Shown here: positions 25,912 to 33,955 of the stretch, piece after piece
Position numbering within the stretch: position 1 is the stretch's first letter
Layout of the letters: the number at the start of each line of letters is the position of its first letter
Assembly (NCBI GenBank): GCA_046349085.1
Contig: JAXMDA010000004.1
Coordinates: 389,232-453,231 of the forward strand
Source of the DNA: JAJXWB01 sp046349085
Lineage (GTDB): Bacteria; Pseudomonadota; Alphaproteobacteria; Rhizobiales; Beijerinckiaceae
DNA length: 64,000 nucleotides
Reading direction: 5' to 3'
The notes under the pieces: generated by a model
Seen by the model: the letters and a program-made list of their open reading frames with translations, nothing else
Databases searched by the model: none
What the model was told of the DNA's origin: nothing
Translations under genes and position numbers: made by a program

Positions 25912-27060
25912 ATGGATTTCGATCTCTCCGAAGAACAGCGCATGTTGAAGGACTCGGTCGACCGTCTGGTCGCCGACAAGTACGATTTCGACAAGCGCAA
26001 GGCCTATCTCAAGAACGAGCACGGTTTTTCGCGCGAAGTATGGGCGCAGTTCGCCGACCTCGGCCTGCTCGCCCTGCCCTTCGCCGAGGCCGACGGCGGC
26101 TTTGGCGGCGGTCCCGTCGAGACCATGATCGTCATGGAATCGCTGGGCCGCGCGCTTGCGGTCGAGCCTTATCTCGCCACCGTGGTGCTTTCCGGCGGCG
26201 TCTTGCGCCATGCCGCGAGCGAGGCGCAGCGCGCCGAGTTCGTGCCGCAAATCGCAAGCGGCGAGAAGATTTTCGCGCTCGCCCATCACGAACGCGCCGC
26301 GCGCTACAATCTCAGCCACGTCTCGACCAAGGCGACCAGGGACGGCGACGGCTATGTGCTCGACGGCGAGAAGTCGCTCGTGCTCAACGGCGACGCCGCC
26401 GACTGGCTGATCGTCAGCGCGCGCGTGTCCGGCGGCGACCGCGACGCCGGCGGCGTCGGCCTCTTCCTCGTCGACGCCCGCGCGCCGGGCGTGTCGCGCC
26501 GTGGCTACTGGAACCAGGACGCGACGCGCTCAGCCGAAATCACCCTGTCCAAGGTGAAGGTCGACGCCGCTCATGTGCTTGGCGAGCCCGGCAAGGCGCT
26601 GCCGGTCATCGAGCGCGTCGTGCATGAGGCGATTGCAGCCTTGTGCGCGGAGGCCGTCGGCGGCATGGGCGTCGCCCACGCCGACACCGTCGAATATCTG
26701 AAGACGCGCAAGCAGTTCGGCGTCACCATCGGCTCGTTCCAGTCCTTGCAGCATCGCGCGGTGGAAATGTTCGTCTTCCTCGAGCAGGCGCGCTCCATCA
26801 CCTTCTTCGCGACGATGATGGCGAGCGAGAACGATGCGGCCGAGCGCGCGCGCGCCATGTCGGCGGCGAAGGTGCAGGTCGGCAAGTCCCTGCGCTTCGT
26901 CGGCCAGCAGTCGATCCAGTTGCACGGCGGCGTCGGCATGACCTACGAGCTGCGCGTCGGCCACTACTTCAAGCGCGGCACGATGATCGACACGCTGTTC
27001 GGCGACGTCGACCATCACCTCGCGAAACTGTCCGCCATGGGCGGGCTGATTGCGGCCTGA
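25912..27060 (+). CDS. Acyl-CoA dehydrogenase, small subunit (PimD-like)
   Basis: A 382-residue protein resembling PimD (MDFDLSEEQRMLKDSVDRLV, LPFAEADGGFGGGPVETMIVME, YLKTRKQFGVTIGSFQSLQH). Both catalytic glutamate positions of acyl-CoA dehydrogenases are empty: alanine or glycine at the isovaleryl type site, and glycine in TLFGDVDHH at the medium-chain site. It would thus be a non-catalytic or FAD-supporting subunit that needs the PimC-like protein. Start at the ATG of 25912, immediately after the palindromic repeat. Confidence 0.87.
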   Translation: MDFDLSEEQRMLKDSVDRLVADKYDFDKRKAYLKNEHGFSREVWAQFADLGLLALPFAEADGGFGGGPVETMIVMESLGRALAVEPYLATVVLSGGVLRHAASEAQRAEFVPQIASGEKIFALAHHERAARYNLSHVSTKATRDGDGYVLDGEKSLVLNGDAADWLIVSARVSGGDRDAGGVGLFLVDARAPGVSRRGYWNQDATRSAEITLSKVKVDAAHVLGEPGKALPVIERVVHEAIAALCAEAVGGMGVAHADTVEYLKTRKQFGVTIGSFQSLQHRAVEMFVFLEQARSITFFATMMASENDAAERARAMSAAKVQVGKSLRFVGQQSIQLHGGVGMTYELRVGHYFKRGTMIDTLFGDVDHHLAKLSAMGGLIAA

Positions 27061-27066
27061 CCTTGT

Positions 27067-27161
27067 CTGTCATCCCGGACGCCCGCGGCAGCGGGCGATC
27101 CGGGATCCAGCGCCCCATCGCGAATGCTTGTTCTGGATCCCCGCTTGCGCGGGGATGACAG
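27067..27161. repeat. Palindromic repeat, TGTCATCCC family
   Basis: The left part begins CTGTCATCCCGGACGCCC and the right end is GGGGATGACAG, with internal GC-rich stems (CGCCCGCGGCAGCGGGCG; CCCCGCTTGCGCGGGG) and paired GGATCCAG/CTGGATCC. It occupies the gap between the PimD-like gene and the short-chain dehydrogenase gene. Confidence 0.75.
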
Positions 27162-27174
27162 CCGTGGAGCCGCT

Positions 27175-27942
27175 ATGACCCACCCCTTCGATCTCGCCGG
27201 CCAAGTCGCCATCGTCACCGGCTCCTCGCGCGGCATCGGCAAGTCGGCCGCCGAAATCATGGCGCAGATGGGCGCGAAGGTCGTCGTCTCCTCGCGCAAG
27301 GCCGACGCCTGCGAGGACGTCGCGAAAGGCATCCGCGACAAGGGCGGCGAGGCCATCGTCATTCCCTGCAACATCTCGCGCAAAGCCGACGTCGAGGCGC
27401 TGGTGAAGGGAACGCTCGACACGTGGGGGCGCATCGACACGCTCGTCTGCAACGCCGCCGTCAATCCGGTCTACGGACCCTTGAGCGAATTGCCGGACGA
27501 GGCCTTCGACAAGGTGATGGGCGCCAACGTCAAGAGCAACATCTGGCTCTCCAATCTGGTCGCGCCCGTCATGGCGAAACAGGGCGGCGGCTCGATCGTC
27601 ATCGTCTCGTCGATTGGCGGCATCCGCGGCACGGATGTGCTCGGAATCTACGGAATTTCCAAGGCCGCCGACTTCGCGCTTGCGCGCAATCTCGCGGTCG
27701 AATGGGGCCCGAAGAACGTGCGCGCCAATTGCATCGCGCCAGGCCTGGTGAAGACCGATTTCGCGAAAGCTCTGTGGGAAAATCCCGAGTTCCTCGAAAA
27801 GCGCACGCGCACGAGTCCCTTGCGCCGCATCGGCGAACCCGACGAAATCGGCGGCATCGTCGCCTTTCTCGCCTCGAAGGCGGCAGCCTTCATGACCGGA
27901 CAGATCGTCGTGGCCGATGGAGGCGTGACGATCGCGTCCTGA
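27175..27942 (+). CDS. Short-chain dehydrogenase/reductase (classical SDR)
   Basis: A 255-residue NAD(P)-dependent oxidoreductase. It has the cofactor motif TGSSRGIG at residues 15-22, NAAV in the fourth strand, and the active-site Tyr159-x3-Lys163 in GIYGISKAAD. It also has the C-terminal FMTGQIVVADGGVTIAS. Its closest look is to the FabG/DHRS4-like group. Placed after the PimC/PimD pair, it could oxidise a 3-hydroxyacyl-CoA, since no classical 3-hydroxyacyl-CoA dehydrogenase is present nearby; that is inference. The ATG at 27175 is preceded by GTGGAG. Confidence 0.88.
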   Translation: MTHPFDLAGQVAIVTGSSRGIGKSAAEIMAQMGAKVVVSSRKADACEDVAKGIRDKGGEAIVIPCNISRKADVEALVKGTLDTWGRIDTLVCNAAVNPVYGPLSELPDEAFDKVMGANVKSNIWLSNLVAPVMAKQGGGSIVIVSSIGGIRGTDVLGIYGISKAADFALARNLAVEWGPKNVRANCIAPGLVKTDFAKALWENPEFLEKRTRTSPLRRIGEPDEIGGIVAFLASKAAAFMTGQIVVADGGVTIAS

Positions 27943-27955
27943 TCCCCACGCCGGC

Positions 27956-28019
27956 CCTCCCCGCTTCGCGGGAGAGGGAGCAGACCGTCCCCTTCTCCCC
28001 CGAAGCGGGAAAGAGGGGC
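27956..28019. repeat. Hairpin repeat (CTCCCCGC..GCGGGAGAG family) in a convergent gap
   Basis: A stem of CCCTCCCCGC with GCGGGAGAGGG, followed by a second stem of CCCCGAAGCGGG type. It lies between the ends of the short-chain dehydrogenase and acyl-CoA synthetase genes and could end transcription from both sides. A relative is at 33833-33946. Confidence 0.65.
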
Positions 28020-28026
28020 GCACCGA

Positions 28027-29565
28027 TCAAACAATCGTCGACGTCTTCCCCCAATACGCGTCACGGATGATGCGCTTGTAGAGCTTGCCCGTCTGGTGGC
28101 GCGGCAATTCCTCCATGAAGTCGATCTGCCTCGGCGCCTTCACGTGCGAGATGTTGGCGCGCACGAAGGCCATCAGTTCGTCGCGCAGCGCGTCGCCGGC
28201 GTCGGCCATGTTCATCGGCTGGACGACGGCGACGACCTTCTCGCCCATCTCCTCGTCCGGCGCGCCGATCACCGCCGCGTCGGCGACCTTGGGATGGGTG
28301 ACGAGCAGATTTTCCAGTTCCTGCGGATAGATGTTCACGCCGCCGGAAATGATCATGAACGCCTTGCGGTCGGTGAGGAACAGATAGCCGTCCTCGTCCA
28401 CATGGCCGACATCGCCGAGCGTCGTCCACCCGTGCTTGTTCTTGGACTGCGCCGTCTTCTCGGGATCGTTGTGATATTCGAACGGCGTGCCGTCGGCGAA
28501 ATAGACCGTGCCGTCGACGCCCACCGGGACTTCGTCGCCGTTCTCGTCACAGATTTTCAGCACGCCGATTTTCGCCGTGCCGACCGAGCCCGGCTTCTTC
28601 AGCCATTCTTCGGACGAGATGTAGCAGAAGCCGTTGCCCTCGCTGCCGGCGTAATATTCCTTCAGCACCGGCCCCCACCATTCGATCATCGCGCGCTTGG
28701 TCTGCACCGGACACGGCGCGGCCGCATGAATGGCGCAGGTCAGCGTCGCGTGATCGTACTTCGTGCGCACGCCGTCGGGCAGCTTCAGCATCCGCACGAA
28801 ATGCGTCGGCACCCATTGCGAGGCGGTGACCTTGTATCGCTCGATCAGCTCCAGAGCGCGCTCGGGGTCGAATTTCTCCATCACGACCACCGTGCCGCCG
28901 AGCCGCATCGTCGTCATGCACCAGCGCAGCGGCGCGGCGTGATAGAGCGGCGCGGGCGAGAGATAAACCGTGTCCTTGTTGAAGCCGAACAGGCCGGCGG
29001 CGAGCTGCACCAGCGAATTCATCGCGTCGATCGGCTCGTCCTTCAATTCCACGCGCACGCCCTTCGGCCGGCCCGTCGTGCCGGAGGAATAGAGCATGTC
29101 GACGCCCGGCGCCTCGTCCGCGATCGGCGCGGCCGGCATTTTCGCGCGCGCCTCCTCGAAGCTCGCGAACGGACCCCAGGCGCTGTCGAGCGAAAACAGT
29201 TTGAGGTCGGCGATCCTGGGCGCGAGCTTCTCGGCTTCGCCGGCCTTCGCTTTCGACGTTATGAACAGTTTCGCGCCGCAGTCGCGCACGATGTACTCGA
29301 CCTCGCCCGCCGTCAGCGCCGAGGAGATGCAGGTGTAATAGAGGCCCGCGCGCTGCGCCGCCCAGCAGATCTCGAAATAGCGCGGATGATTTTCCAGAAA
29401 CAGCGCAATCGAATCGCCCCGCTTCAGGCCAAGCGAACGAAAGAGATGCGCGCCCTGGTTCGAGCGTTCGTCGAGCTGGCGGTAGGTCGTCGTCTCGCCG
29501 GAGCCCGCCATGACGATGGCCGTCTTGTCGGGATTTGCGCGGGCGTGGTGAAAGGGGTGGAACAT
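28027..29565 (-). CDS. Acyl-CoA synthetase (AMP-forming)
   Basis: A 512-residue adenylate-forming ligase that would convert a free acid, ATP and CoA to acyl-CoA. The phosphate-binding motif SSGTTGRPKG lies near residues 160-169, the aspartate motif in WTTLGDVGHVDEDGYLFLTDR, and the C-terminal lysine region in HQTGKLYKRIIRD. It looks like the FadD13/FadD-like group that activates medium, branched or ring-bearing acids. It is transcribed toward the short-chain dehydrogenase gene and converges with it. Its promoter lies in the 145 bp beside the TetR gene end. Confidence 0.9.
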   Translation of the reverse strand: MFHPFHHARANPDKTAIVMAGSGETTTYRQLDERSNQGAHLFRSLGLKRGDSIALFLENHPRYFEICWAAQRAGLYYTCISSALTAGEVEYIVRDCGAKLFITSKAKAGEAEKLAPRIADLKLFSLDSAWGPFASFEEARAKMPAAPIADEAPGVDMLYSSGTTGRPKGVRVELKDEPIDAMNSLVQLAAGLFGFNKDTVYLSPAPLYHAAPLRWCMTTMRLGGTVVVMEKFDPERALELIERYKVTASQWVPTHFVRMLKLPDGVRTKYDHATLTCAIHAAAPCPVQTKRAMIEWWGPVLKEYYAGSEGNGFCYISSEEWLKKPGSVGTAKIGVLKICDENGDEVPVGVDGTVYFADGTPFEYHNDPEKTAQSKNKHGWTTLGDVGHVDEDGYLFLTDRKAFMIISGGVNIYPQELENLLVTHPKVADAAVIGAPDEEMGEKVVAVVQPMNMADAGDALRDELMAFVRANISHVKAPRQIDFMEELPRHQTGKLYKRIIRDAYWGKTSTIV

Positions 29566-29610
29566 GGGGTTTCCTCTTGTCTGGTTGTGTTAATTGTTCT
29601 GAATTCTGGC

Positions 29611-29701
29611 CGTCCTTGCGAGGAGCGAAGCGACGCGGCAATCCATCGCCGCGTCTATCAGGTTCCGGTGGATGGATTGCTTCGCTGCGCTTGCAATGAC
29701 A
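29611..29701. repeat. Palindromic repeat, family A copy 3
   Basis: The left arm CGTCCTTGCGAGGAGCGAAG matches the family with one change in its first bases. The right arm ends GCTTCGCTGCGCTTGCAATGAC. It fills the gap between the acyl-CoA synthetase start and the TetR gene stop. Confidence 0.78.
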
Positions 29702-29710
29702 GCGCGGCGC

Positions 29711-30343
29711 TCACCGCCTCACCAGTCCGTTCAGCACGAGATCGACCACGAAATCCGCGTACCGGCGCCTTTGCGCGTCGTTGATCGTCGCCACGCCCCA
29801 GATGCGGCGCGATTCCGGATGCCAGCGGAACAAGGCGTCACAGGCGCTGCCGACCGCATGATAGAAGAAGCCCGGATCGACTTCCTTGAACTCGCCGCTT
29901 TTCACGCCCTCTTCCAGAATCTGGCGCTGGAAGCGCGCGAGCGGCTCGACAAAGAACCGCGACACCTGTTGCGCCGCCTCGTCGCCGCGCTCATGCACCA
30001 GCATGTGCACAAGGCGATTCATATAGGGCTTGCGGAAATAGGTCTCGATGATGCCCGCCATGTGCAGGCTGAGCTTCTGCTTCGCCGGCATTTCGCGCGC
30101 GAGAAGCTTTTCCACCTGCTTCAGCGACGTTTCCGCATCGCGTTCGAGAATGGCGAGCAGCAATCCGTCCTTGTTGCCGAAATGGTATTTGACCAGCGCA
30201 GAATTGAGGCCGGAGCGCGCCGCCACGTCCTGCAGCGAGAATTCGACCGCATTGCGCTCGGTCATGATCTCGCGCGCAGCGGCGATCAGCCGATCCTTGG
30301 TGCTCGGCGCCCTCGTCTGCAGGGCTTCGGCGTTGGCCGCCAT
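29711..30343 (-). CDS. TetR/AcrR family regulator
   Basis: A 210-residue one-component regulator. The N-terminal helix-turn-helix covers about residues 15-60 (STKDRLIAAAREIMTERNAV, then LQDVAARSGLNSALVKYHFG). The remainder is a ligand-binding helical domain with no recognised specificity. The ATG at 30343 has a strong GGGAGGAAA site. It is divergent from an acyl-CoA dehydrogenase operon, and a symmetrical site lies between them at 30382-30397. Local repression of the acyl-CoA genes with an acyl-CoA as inducer is the natural hypothesis. Confidence 0.88.
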   Translation of the reverse strand: MAANAEALQTRAPSTKDRLIAAAREIMTERNAVEFSLQDVAARSGLNSALVKYHFGNKDGLLLAILERDAETSLKQVEKLLAREMPAKQKLSLHMAGIIETYFRKPYMNRLVHMLVHERGDEAAQQVSRFFVEPLARFQRQILEEGVKSGEFKEVDPGFFYHAVGSACDALFRWHPESRRIWGVATINDAQRRRYADFVVDLVLNGLVRR

Positions 30344-30381
30344 GCTGTTTCCTCCCGCTCTCCGCAGAGCGAAACAATTAA

Positions 30382-30397
30382 TTAGTCGATTGACTAA
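30382..30397. promoter_or_regulatory. Candidate TetR operator
   Basis: TTAGTCGATTGACTAA is a 6-4-6 inverted repeat, 38 bp before the TetR start codon and about 200 bp before the divergent acyl-CoA dehydrogenase gene. It overlaps a TTGACT hexamer that could be a -35 element for the rightward operon. Its shape and AT-rich flanks are typical of TetR-family sites. Confidence 0.6.
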
Positions 30398-30457
30398 CTT
30401 CCTGCAATGGGGTTTGCTTTTGAAAAATGCGCTCGTGTCGCGGAGCCATGAAGGCTC

Positions 30458-30548
30458 GTCATTGCGAGCGAAGCGAAGCAATCCGTCCCCGGATCTCGAT
30501 CCAGTTACGGGGATGGATTGCTTCGTCGCTTCGCTTCTCGCAATGACG
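30458..30548. repeat. Palindromic repeat, family A copy 4
   Basis: The left arm is GTCATTGCGAGCGAAGCGAA, which lacks the GAG triplet seen in other copies. The right arm runs GGATTGCTTCGTCGCTTCGC to TCGCAATGACG. It separates the TetR operator from the ribosome-binding site of the acyl-CoA dehydrogenase gene, so it would form a stable leader hairpin if transcription begins near the operator. Confidence 0.82.
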
Positions 30549-30598
30549 CCTCGGGAACAAAGCGTTCGCACCGCGCAAAGGAATACGGGAGGTCACAG

Positions 30599-31702
30599 AT
30601 GAATTTCGATTTCTCCGACGAGCAGAAGCAGTTGCGCGACGAGGCGCGGCGCTTTCTGTCCGAGAACAGTTCGCCCAAGCATGTGCGCGCGATTCTCGAG
30701 GGCAAGGACACGTATGACCGCGCCTTGTGGAAGGGCCTTGCCGACCTCGGCCTGATCGGCGTCGCGATCCCGGAGGAATATGGCGGCGCCGGCGCCGGCC
30801 GGCTCGAGCTGTGCGTCGTCGCGGAAGAGCTGGGCCGCGCGCTTGCGCCCGTGCCCTACTCCTCCACCGTCTATCTCGCCGCCGAACTCTTGATGCTCGC
30901 AGGCTCCGACGCCCAGAAGAAAGCGTGGCTGCCGAAGATCGCCGCAGGCGAGGCCATCGGCGCGCTGGCGCTGGTCGAAGGCGTCGGCGATCCCACGCCG
31001 CGCTCGATCATGACGGCGTCCGTCGGGGGCAAGATTTCAGGTACCAAGACGCTCGTCGCCGACGGCGGCATCGCCGATTTCGCCATCGTCGTGGCGCGCG
31101 AGGGCCTGTTCATCGTCGAGCTCGAGGGTGCGGGCGTCACGCGTGAAAATGTCGAGACCGTCGATCCCACGCGCAATCATGCGCGCATCGTCTTCGACAA
31201 TGCGGCCGGCGAAGCGCTGGGCGCAGGCGCCGACGCCTGGAGCCTTCTCAACAAGGTTCTCGATCGCGCCGCCGTGCTCATCGCCTTCGAACAGATCGGC
31301 GGCGCCGATCGCGCGCTCGAAATGGGCCGGGACTATGCGCTCGACCGCATCGCCTTCGGCCGTCCCATCGGCTCCTTCCAGGCGGTGAAACACATACTCG
31401 CCGACATGTATGTGGCGGCGACGCTGGCGCGCTCCAACGCCTATTACGGCGCCTGGGCGCTCTCGACCGACGCGGGCGAGCTGGCCGAAGCCGCCGCCAA
31501 TGCGCGCGTGTCGGCGACGCAGGCCTACCAGCTCTGCGCCAAGAACAACAACCAGGTGCACGGCGGCATGGGCTTCACCTGGGAATTTGACTGCCATCTC
31601 CACTATCGCCGCTCCAATCTGCTGGCGCTGACGCTGGGCTCGCTCACCATGTGGGAGAACCGGCTGATCGACGAAATGCGCAAGCGCAACGCGGCGGCGT
31701 GA
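30599..31702 (+). CDS. Acyl-CoA dehydrogenase, small-subunit type
   Basis: A 367-residue acyl-CoA dehydrogenase-fold protein (MNFDFSDEQKQLRDEARRFL, IPEEYGGAGAGRLELCVVAE, RIAFGRPIGSFQAVKH). Neither catalytic glutamate is present: alanine replaces it in LDRAAVLIAFEQ, and glycine in LTLGSLTMWE. It thus looks like the non-catalytic partner of the large subunit encoded 141 bp downstream. The start is set by a good GGGAGG site. It is the first gene of the operon divergent from TetR. Confidence 0.86.
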   Translation: MNFDFSDEQKQLRDEARRFLSENSSPKHVRAILEGKDTYDRALWKGLADLGLIGVAIPEEYGGAGAGRLELCVVAEELGRALAPVPYSSTVYLAAELLMLAGSDAQKKAWLPKIAAGEAIGALALVEGVGDPTPRSIMTASVGGKISGTKTLVADGGIADFAIVVAREGLFIVELEGAGVTRENVETVDPTRNHARIVFDNAAGEALGAGADAWSLLNKVLDRAAVLIAFEQIGGADRALEMGRDYALDRIAFGRPIGSFQAVKHILADMYVAATLARSNAYYGAWALSTDAGELAEAAANARVSATQAYQLCAKNNNQVHGGMGFTWEFDCHLHYRRSNLLALTLGSLTMWENRLIDEMRKRNAAA

Positions 31703-31715
31703 GACATTCCACGCG

Positions 31716-31824
31716 CCTCATCCTGAGGAGCCCGCAACGCGGGCGTCTCAAAGGATGATCCGTAGACACGAAACTTTGCCCATCCTTCGAGACGCGATGC
31801 TGCGCATCGCTCCTCAGGATGAGG
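31716..31824. repeat. Long hairpin repeat (CCTCATCCTGAGGAGC family)
   Basis: Outer arms CCTCATCCTGAGGAGC (31716-31731) and GCTCCTCAGGATGAGG (31809-31824) are exact reverse complements. Inner arms near 31743-31757 and 31781-31795 pair with one mismatch. The whole gap between the two dehydrogenase genes folds as one stem of about 109 bases. Confidence 0.82.
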
Positions 31825-31843
31825 GAATGGAAGGAAACGTCCC

Positions 31844-33091
31844 ATGAACTTCGACGACACCCCGCAGGAAGCCGAATTCCGCAAGCTCGCGCGCGACTGG
31901 ATCGCGGCCAACCGGCCCGACGATCTCATGCGCGATCTGGCGCGCGCGGAAGAGATCAAGGACCGCGACCAGCGCACGGCGGCGCTGCTGCGCGCCGCCA
32001 AGGCGTGGCAGAAGAAGAAGGCGGACGGCGGCTTCGCCTGCCTCACCTGGCCGAAGGATTACGGCGGCCGCAGCGCGACGCCGATCCAGCGCGTCATCTG
32101 GGATCAGGAAGAGGGCAAGTACGGCGCGCTGTCCGCGCCCTTCCAGATCGGCCAGGGCATGTGCGGCCCGACCGTCATGGCCTACGCCACGGAGGAACAG
32201 AAGCGCCGCTACCTGCCGCCGCTCGCCTCCGGCGAGGAAGTCTGGTGCCAGCTCTTCTCCGAGCCCGCCGGCGGCTCCGATCTCGCGGGCCTGCGCACCC
32301 GGGCGGAGAAGGATGGCGACGACTGGATCGTCAACGGCCAGAAGATCTGGACGACCGGCGCGCATTTCTGCGACTACGGCATCCTCATCACGCGCACCGA
32401 TCCGACGCTGCCCAAGCACAAGGGCCTCACCATGTTCTTCCTGGACATGAAGAGCCCCGGCGTCGAGGTGCGGCCGATCAAGCAGGCGAGCGGCCATTCC
32501 GGCTTCAACGAGGTCTATTTCACCAACGTCCGCATTCCCGACAGCCAGCGCCTCGGCAAGGTCAACGACGGCTGGAACGTGTCGCTCACCACGCTGATGA
32601 ACGAACGATTCTCGATCGGCGCGCGGCTCGCCACCGGCGTCCCGGAATTCTTCGATTTCGCATCGAGCGTGAAGATGGCCGACGGGACGCCCGCGATCGA
32701 CGACAAGGCGGTGCGCGAAAATCTCGCGACTTGGGCGGCGCGCGCCAACGGTCTGAAATATACCGCCTGGCGCGCCATCTCCGCGCTGTCGCGCGGCGAG
32801 CGGCCGGGGCCGGAAAATTCCATCGGCAAGCTGGTGGCGGCGCCGATGATGCAGGATATCGCCATGTATGCGCTGGAGCTGCAGGGCCAGATGGGCGCGG
32901 TGGCGCGCGACGACGCGAGCCCCGCCGGCAAGCTCTACCAGATGCTCTACGGCGCGATCGGCATGAGAATCGCCGGCGGCACGGACGAGGTGATGCGCAA
33001 CATCATCGCCGAGCGCGTGCTCGGATTGCCGGGCGACATCAGGGTAGACAAGGACGCGCCCTTCAATCAGATTCCCACAAAGGGGCGATAG
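31844..33091 (+). CDS. Acyl-CoA dehydrogenase, large-subunit type
   Basis: A 415-residue protein of the PimC/FadE large-subunit kind (LTWPKDYGGRSATPIQRVIW, CQLFSEPAGGSDLAGLRTRA, VNGQKIWTTGAHFCDYG). Glu254 in LMNERFSIGA is at the isovaleryl-type catalytic position, while the medium-chain position is glycine (AGGTDEVMRN). With the preceding small-subunit gene it would form a heteromeric dehydrogenase. The ATG follows GGAAGGAAACG. Substrate unknown; bulky or branched acyl-CoA is suggested by the paired architecture. Confidence 0.87.
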   Translation: MNFDDTPQEAEFRKLARDWIAANRPDDLMRDLARAEEIKDRDQRTAALLRAAKAWQKKKADGGFACLTWPKDYGGRSATPIQRVIWDQEEGKYGALSAPFQIGQGMCGPTVMAYATEEQKRRYLPPLASGEEVWCQLFSEPAGGSDLAGLRTRAEKDGDDWIVNGQKIWTTGAHFCDYGILITRTDPTLPKHKGLTMFFLDMKSPGVEVRPIKQASGHSGFNEVYFTNVRIPDSQRLGKVNDGWNVSLTTLMNERFSIGARLATGVPEFFDFASSVKMADGTPAIDDKAVRENLATWAARANGLKYTAWRAISALSRGERPGPENSIGKLVAAPMMQDIAMYALELQGQMGAVARDDASPAGKLYQMLYGAIGMRIAGGTDEVMRNIIAERVLGLPGDIRVDKDAPFNQIPTKGR

Positions 33092-33228
33092 CTCTCTCTC
33101 CCGGCGCGGAGCGAGAGCGTCAGTGGGAGTAATGCGCGCTTTCGCCTGGTCCGCCCCTCAACCCGGATCGCGTCGGCTTGCCGACGCCGTCGCCGCTGGC
33201 AGGAGCGGATGAGGAGAGCAACCCCCAC

Positions 33229-33825
33229 ATGACGTCGCATAATCCACGCACGGCGGACCACGCCGTCTCGCCGCACTTTATCGAACGATGGTCGCCGCGG
33301 GCGTTCACCGGCGACTCCATTCCCGATTCGGTTCTCATGCGCATATTCGAGGCGGCGCGCTGGGCGCCGTCGGCAAGCAACCTGCAGCCGTGGATATTTC
33401 TCTACGCGAAACGCGGCACGCCTGAATTCGAGAAATTTCACGCGCTTCTCGCCGAGGGCAATCGCCTGTGGGTAAAGAACGCGGCGGCCATCGTCTTTCT
33501 CGTGTCGCGCAAGACGCGCGTTGCGGCTGACGGATCGCACGTCGCCTCGCGCTCGCATTCGCTGGACGCCGGCGCCGCCTGGGCCTATCTCGCGCTCGAG
33601 GCCTCGGCGGTCGGCTGGCCGGCGCATGGCATGGTCGGCGTCGATTTCGACCATGCGCGCGACGAATTGCACGTGCCCGACGACTGCCACATCGAAATGG
33701 CGATCGCGATCGGCAAGCGCGGCGACAGGTCGAGCCTGCCGGAAAAGCTGCAAGGCATTGAACAGCCGAACGCCCGCAAGCCCGTAGCGGAGATCGTCAT
33801 CGCGGGCGCGTTCCCGAAGGGGTGA
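33229..33825 (+). CDS. Nitroreductase family flavoprotein
   Basis: A 198-residue FMN-binding protein of the nitroreductase fold. The N-terminal cofactor loop is RWSPRAFTGDSIPD, then IFEAARWAPSASNLQPWIFL, and the middle carries LDAGAAWAYLALEASAVGWPAHGM. Such proteins reduce nitro groups, quinones or enoates with NAD(P)H; here the flavin might serve a redox step of the neighbouring acid catabolism, which is only inference. I chose the ATG at 33229 because upstream sequence in frame is not protein-like and GAGGAG precedes it. Confidence 0.85.
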   Translation: MTSHNPRTADHAVSPHFIERWSPRAFTGDSIPDSVLMRIFEAARWAPSASNLQPWIFLYAKRGTPEFEKFHALLAEGNRLWVKNAAAIVFLVSRKTRVAADGSHVASRSHSLDAGAAWAYLALEASAVGWPAHGMVGVDFDHARDELHVPDDCHIEMAIAIGKRGDRSSLPEKLQGIEQPNARKPVAEIVIAGAFPKG

Positions 33826-33832
33826 GGCGGAC

Positions 33833-33946
33833 GCCCCCTCCCCGCTTTGCGGGAGAGGGAGCAAATCGCAATTTCGGCAACGTCGCGGATCACGAGTGAT
33901 GGCCATCCCCTCTCCCGCGAAGCGGGGGAGGGAAAGGGAGGGGGCT
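33833..33946. repeat. Hairpin repeat in a convergent gap, possible two-way terminator
   Basis: GCCCCCTCCCCGCTTTGCGG at the left pairs with GCGGGGGAGGGAAAGGGAGG at the right, with GGGAGAGGGAGC and CCCTCTCCC internal partners. It fills the gap between the ends of the nitroreductase and the ACAD11-like genes, and resembles the repeat at 27956-28019. Confidence 0.72.
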
Positions 33947-33955
33947 GAGGCCGCC

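Noticed and set aside
27124..27174. A 17-codon extension of the short-chain dehydrogenase gene to ATG 27124
   Set aside because: It reads into the palindromic repeat; the family N-terminus fits the ATG at 27175.
28096..29784. A 562-codon plus-strand frame opposite the acyl-CoA synthetase gene
   Set aside because: The opposite strand has all synthetase motifs; this frame gives only His/Arg-rich text.
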